Shown piece by piece: positions 56,386 through 64,000 of a DNA stretch of 64,000 nucleotides (positions are counted from its first letter, which is position 1; each line of letters begins with the position of its first letter). The DNA is from Enoplolaimus lenunculus (Eukaryota; Nematoda; Enoplea; Enoplida; Thoracostomopsidae). The notes beneath the pieces were generated by a model. It worked only from the letters and a program-made list of their open reading frames with translations, ran no database searches and was not told where the DNA came from. The stretch is taken from NCBI GenBank assembly GCA_030248215.1, contig JASANG010004103.1, forward strand, positions 344,365-408,364, in the 5' to 3' direction. The translations under genes were made by a program, and so were the position numbers.

Positions 56386-56818
56386 ACAAACTATTTCACT
56401 GATTATATCAATATATTTGGCGAACTGAAGCCTATTTTCTGTGAAACAATATAAAAGTGAGAAATTATTTCAAATTTTCGACGAGTCGTGAAAATAGGCA
56501 AAATTGTATTTTAAAACTAAAACACTGCTAAAATTGCTGTTTAGTGAATGATTTTAAGTCGACAATTGTTAATTTTTGCTTTAGATTCTGCAAGAATTGA
56601 AATTTTAAGTTTTTAACTAGTAGAAATTTGTGACTTTTCATAAATTCAAGTTTACGAAAAATTTAGTTTTTCATAAAAATGCTAAAATCTTATTGCATGC
56701 GTACTGCATCAGAAGCATCTGTAGTACTTTTACAGAACTCTTTAATTTAAAAGAACTATTGTAAATCTTTCGAACATAATTGTTCATTGGTTCGATTCTT
56801 AGCAAAAAATGTTTTTTC

Positions 56819-56864
<46 letters not shown>

Positions 56865-56951
56865 GCAAAAACAAACAACAACGACAAACAACAACAACAA
56901 CAACAACAAACAACAACAACAACAACAACAGCAAAAACAAACAACAACGGC

Positions 56952-56986
<35 letters not shown>

Positions 56987-57014
56987 GCAAAAACAAACAA
57001 CAAACAACAACGAC

Positions 57015-57050
<36 letters not shown>

Positions 57051-57056
57051 ACAACA
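56819..57056. repeat. CAA microsatellite just past the gene B stop
   Basis: About 240 nt of CAA with periodic AGCAAAAACAAACAACAACG variants, giving a higher-order repeat. It begins 16 nt beyond the TAA stop of gene B (57072), so it would be in the 3' UTR, read as TTG repeats. Frames through it (poly Q, N, T or V, L, C) are not genes. Confidence 0.92.
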
Positions 57057-57071
57057 ATTGAATTTAAATAT

Positions 57072-58557
57072 TTAAATAATTTTATTACCATAATTAGCGA
57101 GACATTGATGAATCGAATTTAAAAGTTTCAAATACAGCGGAACGTCGACAATTTCAGGCAAACCTTTGTCGAAACTGATGCTTTCAAAAATCAGCGGAAT
57201 GTGTTCATCTAACGAAAACCACGATCCAAGCGTTTGAACTGCCCGCAAAAGCTTTGCCAATCCCCAGTAAGCGTTCGTGTGAAAAATATGTGCGACTGGC
57301 CCTGTGTCCACATGACACGACGCCCGAATTCCGTTCACTACCAGAGTTCCCGACGTTGTGATCGGAGCAAAGATTCCCACGCGGCGAGACGGTGTTATTG
57401 AACGAATCCTTTGGAGACCCGCAGATACGGAAGAATGATTCGTTGCATTTGAAATAGCGATTAAACAGTCACCAATGTGAGCTTGATCCGCCTGGAATAA
57501 TTGATACAATACTTATTGATACATGCAAGAGAAAGATGCGTCATGGTGTGACCAAACTTCCATGGTGTGACCAAACTTCTAGTAATGCAAACACCTGCAA
57601 TAAATATCAAGCATAAGGTATAAACTATCAGTTAAGCAAATGATGATGAATTAATTCGACTTGCAAGGCTATTCATACCTACGACTTGAATCAATTCAAA
57701 ACTTTGAATTAATTCAAGAAGCGCTCAGCAACACAGTTTTTGATCGACCACTTAAAATGGAGATGCAATAACTTCAAGCGACTTGTAACTGTGTTCAAAC
57801 GAGTGAATTAAATTTAATGGCATGAATTTCAGTTATTTGCAGCTGCAAGAACACCAAAACTGCTTTTAAGACCAAACTTGCGCATGCAAACTGCACGATC
57901 AAGGATTTGCTACAAAAACTTGCACGTGTGAATAGGGCTTTTAGCACTAATGGAAAATTTTTCGATTGCTATTTATGACCCGGTTGTAAAGTTTAATGTA
58001 TTATTAAATTGCTTCTCACTGTCGCACATTTAACTTCACTAGGTGGTGGGTAGGCTTCAATCAGGGTGAGAAGTAACCCATGTCCGGATTGGGTTCACCC
58101 TGAGTAGGCATTTTTTGAGGTAATCGCGCATTAGAGTGCAGCAATTCAAACAATACCTTTAGCTTTACCGGTAGCAAAGAAATACGGTCCAGTTCAGGTA
58201 ATAGATTAACCCAAAATAACCTCCTCGAAACATATTGTGTTTCGATAACCAATTTAATTAGTAAAACTTTTACCACGGCAAGGACGGTGATGAATATATT
58301 TTTTCTGGAACCGCTTTTGTGTAAAAGCTACTACCCAAAATTACCGTTTTCATAAATTTGACACCCTGATCGTTTCCAGATTGTAGTTCCGTCTCACATG
58401 GCAACACTGGGAGCAAATGCTTTGGAGTCAATGTTAACTTGTGCCCAGACTCGACTTCAAGTGTCAGGAAGTCAGAAAGTTCGTTTTCCATCCGATGTGA
58501 AAACATTTCAACAGCTTCAAACGAATGCGGTCCAAATGTGTCAGAGTGAGTTCTGAT
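57072..58557 (-). CDS. Hint domain middle and C-terminal exons (gene B exons 7-8)
   Basis: Exon 7 is 58345-58557 and exon 8 is 57072-57491, ending at the stop. Exon 7 reads FLTLEVESGHKLTLTPKHLL, with the Thr-x-x-His (TPKH) motif that Hedgehog autoprocessing needs. Exon 8 reads ADQAHIGDCLI, RVGIFAPITTSGTLVVNGI then RASCHVD, matching Hedgehog RVGVYAPLTxxGTLLV and the conserved ASC cysteine. With the exon 6 Cys, all three signature positions are present, so self-cleavage is likely retained. About 70 residues follow the Hint core (from HIFHTNAYWGLAKLL), where the sterol-recognition or adduct region would be. No comparable pair exists on the + strand for gene A. Confidence 0.92.
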
Positions 58558-61500
58558 CTGAAAAAAGCGGCAGTTGAGCTATTCCTTGTTTGAAAATCCT
58601 TGTGCGGTGCCGAGCGACAAGTCACGCGCGTGAGAAACGGTTCCGGACGGTACCGAATGACGCTAGAAGAAACTGGATGATGCTAGACGGCACCGGACGA
58701 TGCTAGACGGCACCGGACGATGCTAGACGGCACCGGACGATGCTAGACGGCACCGGACTGTGCTAGATGGCACCGGACGATGCTAGACGGCACCGGACTG
58801 TGCTAGACGGCACCGCACGATGCTAGACGGCACCGGACGATGCTAGACGGCACCGGACGATGCTAGACGGCACCGGACGATGCTAGACGGCACCGGACGA
58901 TGCTAGACGGCACCGGACGATGCTAGACGGCACCGGACGATGCTAGACGGCACCGGACGATGCTAGACGGCACCGGACGATGCTAGACGGCACCGGACGA
59001 TGCTAGACGGCACCGGACGATGCTAGACGGCACCGGACGATGCTAGACGGCACCGGACGATGCTAGACGGCACCGGACGATGCTAGACGGCACCGGACGA
59101 TGCTAGACGGCACCGGACGATGCTAGACGGCACCGGACGATGCTAGACGGCACCGGACAATGCTAGACGCCACCGGGCGACCCCGGACGGAACGAGACGA
59201 CGTTAGATGGCACCGGATTGCAGTAAATAAGTCATAAAACAAAGGGACGCTCTGGTACTTGTTTTTAACTTAAATTATGCGACAAATACTTTCAAAACAG
59301 CCTGTTGCAGCATAGAATATAATTGTTGGCGTAGACAGTATTTGGGTTTTAGAATGGACATCTCAGCCAAATTTGTTTACTTGGCGTAGACAGTATTTGG
59401 GTTTTAGAATGGACATCTCATCCAAATTTGTTTACTAACCCAAAAACTTTCAAAACTGTTTCGTCCGTTGCTCACTCGTGAGTCGGTGAGCACTTTCTGC
59501 GTGAGTCCTTACCAGGGTGCAGCCGGAGGAGCAAAAATATCGGACCGGAATCAGAACTGGAGGTCAACAAAATTTGCCGGTGTCGAAGCCGGAGCTGTGG
59601 GGTTGAATTCGGAGGTGAGGCGAAATTAGGTTGTTAAAATGATGTTTAATTTTGTAATTTTAGCTAATATCTGTATTGTGTTGTTTGATCTTTTGGTTTT
59701 AAACTTATTTTTGTACTAAATCTCAGCAATTGTATCCTCAAAATTGTACTAAAATTCAATACGAAATGCATCAAATAAATTTTGTAAAACTATGCAAAAT
59801 TTCACTACCGAAATTGCCGGAACATTTGTCAAGTGGCAGTAGTTCTATTTCAGCTGGAACAGCCGGAGAACGATTTTCTCCTAAAACCGAAACCGGAACC
59901 GGAGGAAGAGCACCGGTTGTACCCCGGTCCTTAACTGACAATTATTAAACACAATTTGTCAAGAATAAAGTATAAAGGTGCAAAACCAACCTGGTCACCA
60001 ACAACCAGTTCGTCCATACGTTTGAGTCCATTTCGTGTTTCCACAACGCCATCTGCTGAAAAGCACGCGCTGATCCCTGAGCCTCCGCCTGCGCCACTTC
60101 CTCCACTTCCGCCGGAACCACCGCTACTGCCTAAAAACTAAAATTACGCTGAACTTTTTTCAGTCCCATGACAGCGCCGTAGCTACGATTTTAGTTCGAG
60201 AATGTATAACCTCTTGTAAAAATGTAAATGAGAATCAAGACGGTTATTCTATAGCATATCCAGAAGGTTATTCTAGAGCATATTTTTCCGTGGTCGCCAG
60301 AATTTCGCTGGCTGTGATTTATATCCTCTATCTCTTCTCTGGTATACGCCCCTGTCATATGACAGTGGTGGTCAGGCTGATTATTTTGAAGTGCCCCTGA
60401 CTGGCAGGTTTGAAACAATGACAGTTTACAGAAGATTCTGTGTTGTTTCGACGTAGATTTTTGTATCTGAAATATATTTGATCTGTTTTACTGTTTGTTG
60501 GCCAAATGCAACGATCCGTCTGCTTAAGATTGTTCAGTTAAGGCAGTGTGTCTTGGATTGTATTTCCTGACTGAATTTCGCTGAGTAATTTTTCGAATAT
60601 TTCTTCCGTGAACAAATCGCTTCGTGGAGTCGGAGGCGATTGAGTTGACGTTGTTGTGGTTGTTGTTCGTGAACATCGCAATGAACATGCGATTATAGTG
60701 TAACCAGTTCTAAAATGCTTTCTTTGCAGCAAAAGGCACGTATATATGGTTGGTGGAACGCGATAAACCTGGCATAGGCACCAATCCTGAACCAAGGATC
60801 AAGCGGCGGAGACATGGTGACGCTTATATTTTACAAATCTTCAAATCTGTGCTTGACTACACTCAATTTCGAGGAACCTAAATTTGAACCGTTAGCTATA
60901 CAGCCTTAAAAGTGGTACCGTTGAACTCAACTTGTCGAGATGTGTAAGTTAAACTACTTTTTATTAAATTCCTATTATTGGGAGTCTAGATTCCGGAATT
61001 TTGCCGGATTAAACTATCCTTAACAAAAGATTAAATATCATTTTACTAACTTTTGCTTCACCCGCATTTAAACTCCAGTTGCTGTTGACAAATGTGTGTG
61101 CTTTGTTGCATAACTAAGCAGTGAAAACTCAAACTTTTGGCTTGGAATGCAAAATTTTAGTTAAACTAAAGTCCGAATGCTATTTTGATTTTAGCTTAAG
61201 TTACGTATGGGCTTTGCTTTATCTTGTTAACGCGATTCGTTTTACTAGCATTGTAGGATTCGGAATGAATGGAAGCGGTGATTTGCTGTTGAAAATATCA
61301 ACCTGTAGAGCAAAAACCGTGTATTAATCACAAACAGTTGCATCATTTTGCAAAAATCGTTAGTCAATTTGACGCTCTCCGAAATACGCTTTTCGCGACT
61401 ACACAAACTGAGTCAAATTCGAGTCCGCCAGAGTCAAATTCGACTTACCCTAGTCGCTCAGTGAGTCGAATTTGACTCTGGCGGAGTCGAATTTGACTCA

Positions 61501-63947
61501 GTTTGTGTAGTCCCGAAAAGCCTATTTCGGAGAGAGTAAATTTGACTCACCATTTTTTGCAGTGTATACCTTCGCCAAAAAATATTAGCACTAACTATGA
61601 CAAAATTCAAAAAACAATTTTAAAACTAAAGAAAAATTAATTTAATGAAAATTTTCAGTTACTTTTTATAATGAATAAATTTCACTCACCTTTCGGTTTC
61701 GTCGACTTTGGCTTTGTCGCGCTGTCCTGACACGTGTCTGAACAGCTCTTGAGTTGTGAGAAAATCGACTCTGAGCAGTGTTTGACGTTCGGGACTGGCT
61801 CAATTTTTCGATTGGTACTCCAACACAATCTTCGAACATTTCGGTTTCGCTCGGTGGTTTGTTGTATTTACAGCATTTTGGTCGGATCGCTCTATAACAA
61901 ATGCAATTAAACAAGTGTTATTTTTGTAGTCGAATATCAACATGGAGCGAGTTAATAATTGCTAATGTTTGGAATTGTTGGTTCGATTTCAAGACGTTAC
62001 GAAATTTATTAGTACTGGCCATAAAAATTGAACTAAAGCTTGCGTTGGTTCATGGGCCTTTCGAACTAAGACTAACGCTACTCATGTGTAGCATAGAACC
62101 CGTATATAGATCAGAGGTGGGCCGATCTTTCGCAGAACTGCAATAGAGCAAACACAAGCTTTAGACGAACTTTTTGCTACGCTTACGCTCCAGGCTTTCT
62201 GATGTAGGGTTTTCATGCGTCTAAGCGTCGGCTTAGGTTCAGGAATACACTTATACTACTGTTACTGCTATGTTCAATATTTTTTGGCTTTTTGGCCCTG
62301 ACTTGCATGGTGGGCTATCTTTAATAGATTGAAATCTGAAAGTACAATTTAACACGCTTTCGCTTCCAGGAATTGGTAATAGGTGAAGCTAGAAGATTTT
62401 TTATTTAATATACATTATTGTCTACTTATGTTGGTGACCAGGATTCTTCAACGTAGTTTCGAATAAGCAGTCAAGTGACAAATATCTTACTGGTTCGTTT
62501 GGACACATGGTTTATGTTGCATGATATTTATATTACCGTGAGCTTCAAATTACCCATGAACTCGAGTGCCAATTTCCACTGCCTGGCGAATGAATCCACC
62601 TTTAACTGCACATATCGGCGATGACAGTCCGGTACATGGCTGGAAAACTACTATAAAACGTGGAATGAACTATGTTAGTTTTAGAAAATAATGGAAAATA
62701 AGCAAAAACTTTTATGAAATAAATAAATATTTTTTCAATTATTAGCTATTGTTTGAAATTAGCCTAACTATTGAAAGATAGCCTGCAGGCCGTACGAGTT
62801 TGCCGACTTGAATAGTTCATGGCGTAATATTTGCGACTGTACAGGTAAGTAGTGAAGTATAGTGGTTTAGAACGTTCCACTATTAAGCGTGTGCGAGGAT
62901 TTTCGTTTGGGAAGAGCACACAAATACTTTAAATATTTAGTGTGTTAATCGTACAAAAACAGTTGTTCGTTAATACACACAACGCGTGATCAAATACATT
63001 TTAGTAGATATACTGCTAAAGCAATGTCGGTTCAGAATGGAAAAGCGCCAACAACTAGTGTGCGGTAATGAAACAAGCAGAAGGCTTAATCATCTTTTCA
63101 GCGTCTGCAGTTCATTATCGCAATGTCTATTTCTTACTTCCGTACTTAAAAGAATGTTCTTAACGAAATCGAGTTTCCAAAATTTTGGCAAGTGGAAATT
63201 GCAACAATTTATGCACATTTTGAAGAAATTGAATATGAGACGTAAAAAGATTTTCAATTTCTATTTTGACGGCAGTTGGAAATTGAAAATGTCTTCTAAC
63301 TCAATTTCTTTTTGCCCCAAGTTTGAAAAACGGAAATTGAAATTAGGCGTTGCCGTTTTCCACGGGGTAAAAATCGCTGCAAGTGGATGACGCGTAAAGC
63401 ACATTGAGAACGCTCTCAGTTTATCCTACCAACGTGCCGCTAATATTCCGTGTCTGGACCAATGTATAGAACAGTGACGCAACAATAGTATAAGCATATT
63501 CCTAATTCGTAGCCTACGCTTAGACCTGCGCCTAATTTAAGCCTTAGCGTTAAAGATGAGCCTATTCCTAAGCCTTAAAACCAAAAATTGCTTAAACGGT
63601 TCGTCCATCATCAATACTTGGACTCGAGTCTGTATGAACCGAACCAAAGCCAAAACTCATGTCACATGCTTAAGCTTCGTAATTCTATTATTCACAAAAC
63701 CAAACTCTCGCGTTCAGTTGTTCTCGTTGCAACCCCAAAAGAAATTTACCACAAACTCGTTGCACACCAACGGTTGACCACAACCCAACTGAGCAAAACT
63801 GTTACCAAACCTATGGACTGCGAGCACTTGATTCGCACCACACGATTTTGTGTACCGGGTCCCGTATCCAATGCTAATAACGGATTGAAATGGCGAAACC
63901 AGAAACAGCATAAACAATGTAAATTTGAAGGTGAAGTTTGATTTCAT
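57072..63947 (-). CDS. Warthog gene B: Wart exons 1-5 (5-6 junction damaged) and complete Hint exons 6-8
   Basis: Paralogue of gene A in opposite orientation. Exons in order: 63750-63947, 62554-62639, 61690-61891, 61223-61302, from 60709, 59993-60132, 58345-58557, 57072-57491. Exons 2, 4 and 6 have the same lengths as in A (86, 80, 140 nt). The start is the ATG at 63947 with signal peptide MKSNFTFKFTLFMLFLVSPF. Over the 42 residues after it, exon 1 matches A at 33. Oddities: exon 4 ends AAG|AT instead of AG|GT, and exon 5 runs to 60561, where the Gly-Ser linker and donor seen in A are missing, and then reads to a stop at 60538. The Hint exons are clean. Either the Wart half is decaying, or the locus is rearranged relative to its working form. 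Confidence 0.8.
57765..57942. repeat. Dispersed repeat in gene B intron 7 (pair with 10639-10797)
   Basis: Same blocks as the copy at 10639. It lies between Hint exons 7 and 8. Confidence 0.65.
58648..59210. repeat. 20-bp minisatellite in gene B intron 6
   Basis: About 26 units of GACGATGCTAGACGGCACCG, nearly perfect between 58820 and 59150 and more varied at the ends. It lies between Hint exons 6 and 7, within the segment bounded by the large inverted repeat. Confidence 0.93.
59325..59440. repeat. Tandem duplication of about 57 bp in gene B intron 6
   Basis: GGCGTAGACAGTATTTGGGT and TTTAGAATGGACATCTCA recur with one change. Confidence 0.88.
59513..59926. mobile_element. CCGGTT-end nonautonomous element in gene B intron 6
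   Basis: 414 bp with ends CAGGGTGCAGCCGG and CCGGTTGTACCCCG, which are inverted repeats of each other. It is flanked by GTCCTTAC (59505-59512) and GTCCTTAA (59927-59934), an 8-bp target duplication with one change, as in hAT-type elements. The interior has no long coding frame. The last 57 bp of a copy also sit in the left inverted-repeat arm at 54560-54616, so the insertion is older than the arm duplication. Confidence 0.8.
59871..60560 (-). repeat. Right arm of the large inverted repeat (contains gene B exon 6)
   Basis: Reverse complement of 53926-54616. Its outer border cuts exon 5 of gene B: GGAAAT of the exon joins directly to ACAATCC of intron 5. Its inner border lies within a full-length element (59513-59926) that is only partly present in the left arm. 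Confidence 0.95.
60709..63947 (-). CDS. Gene B Wart-domain exons 1-5
   Basis: Exon 1 63750-63947 (YGTRYTKSCGANQVLAV), exon 2 62554-62639 (PCTGLSSPICAVKGGFI), exon 3 61690-61891 (KCCKYNKPPSETEMFEDC then an Arg/Ser/Gln-rich tract), exon 4 61223-61302 (VDIFNSKSPLPFIPNPTML) and exon 5 from 60709 (TGYTIIACSLRCSRTTTTTT). Exon 3 is 13 codons shorter than in A because the basic tract is shorter. The Cys spacing is kept throughout. All donors except that of exon 4 are GT. Confidence 0.82.
61335..61566. mobile_element. Hairpin (foldback) element in gene B intron 3
   Basis: Arms contain CACAAACTGAGTCAAATTCG and its inverse around a centre at about 61445-61455. The right end is CACCATTTTTTGCAGTG. The whole transcript would fold into one long stem. 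A fragment with the same end and arm motif is at 56287-56385. Confidence 0.75.
62088..62285. mobile_element. T1 element (degenerate) in gene B intron 2
   Basis: GATCAGAGGTGGGCCGATCTTT near the left end, a GCAATAGAGCAAACACAAGC block, a weak TTAGGC core and TACTACTGTTACTGCTATGTTC at the right end. Confidence 0.55.
62640..63749 (-). other. Gene B intron 1
   Basis: 1.1 kb between Wart exons 1 and 2. It holds a T1-type fragment and an AT-rich stretch with a 134-codon open frame on the + strand (62986-63390) that matches no family I know and has no splice or neighbour support. Confidence 0.6.
63460..63600. mobile_element. T1-type fragment in gene B intron 1
   Basis: Starts CCAATGTATAGAACAGTGACG, followed by degenerate CCTAAG units to about 63580. 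No right end seen. It lies 150 nt from the exon 1 donor. Confidence 0.5.
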
Positions 63948-64000
63948 TTTTTAGTTTTGATAAAAAATTTTCATTTTTGAATAATTATTTACTGAAATAT

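Larger units (their letters stand above)
55441..57071. other. Interval between the inverted repeats and the gene B stop
   Basis: Contains a T1-type element, the 56287-56385 hairpin fragment and the CAA array. I searched the + strand here for counterparts of Hint exons 7-8 (TPKH, ASC motifs) and found none. Confidence 0.65.

Noticed and set aside
56671-57122. Poly-Gln, poly-Asn, poly-Thr, poly-Val and Leu/Cys frames
   Set aside because: Translations of the CAA microsatellite.
62986-63390. 134-codon + strand frame in gene B intron 1
   Set aside because: Basic, low-complexity, no recognisable domain, opposite to the host gene and without splice or promoter support.

Overview
The window is animal nuclear DNA, most likely from a nematode. 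The first 31 kb hold the 3' part of a spectraplakin gene (vab-10/shot/MACF1/dystonin family), split into many small GT-AG exons. The right third holds two warthog-type hedgehog-related genes, with a Cys-rich Wart domain followed by a Hint autoprocessing domain. Wart-Hint proteins are known from nematodes. Dozens of short blocks of TTAGGC, the nematode telomere unit, are scattered between and inside genes. Introns of several hundred bases to about 2 kb and the heavy repeat load are unlike Caenorhabditis. An enoplean or other early-branching nematode is my guess, not something the sequence proves.

Layout. 430-30818 (+): 34 exons of the spectraplakin. All splice phases agree and total 7257 nt (2418 codons plus stop). 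The protein part consists of spectrin repeats, two degenerate EF-hands, a GAS2 microtubule-binding domain and a Ser/Thr/Pro-rich tail. The 5' half lies to the left of the window. 30819-49012: about 18 kb without a gene I can support, filled with small transposons, tRNA-like elements and simple repeats. 49013-54495 (+): warthog gene A, exons 1-6, ending at the first Hint exon. 57072-63947 (-): warthog gene B, facing A tail to tail, with Wart exons 1-5 and Hint exons 6-8.

Main point. A and B carry a near-identical inverted repeat of about 690 bp (53926-54616 and 59871-60560), each arm containing Hint exon 6. Outside it the two genes are clearly diverged. A has clean Wart exons, linker and splice sites but no exons 7-8. 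B has intact exons 7-8, but its exon 4 ends in an AT donor and its exon 5 has lost its linker end and donor. Recombination between the arms would flip 54617-59870 and put exons 7-8 in line behind A exon 6. The window therefore looks like one arrangement of an invertible, or recently inverted, locus in which two Wart heads compete for one Hint tail.

Repeats. At least three kinds of short terminal-inverted-repeat elements carry TTAGGC-like cores. Two of them (here T1 and T2) show 8-bp target duplications at several copies, as hAT-type elements do. A fourth family has tRNA-like A and B boxes between inverted ends. A fifth (ends GCCCGTAGCCA) is dense in spectraplakin introns, and one copy supplies a splice donor. 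Several minisatellites touch splice signals, notably a 98-bp array bounded by two copies of an exon donor and a 17-bp array in which every unit contains a GTGAGT donor motif. I saw no retrovirus-like or LTR element.
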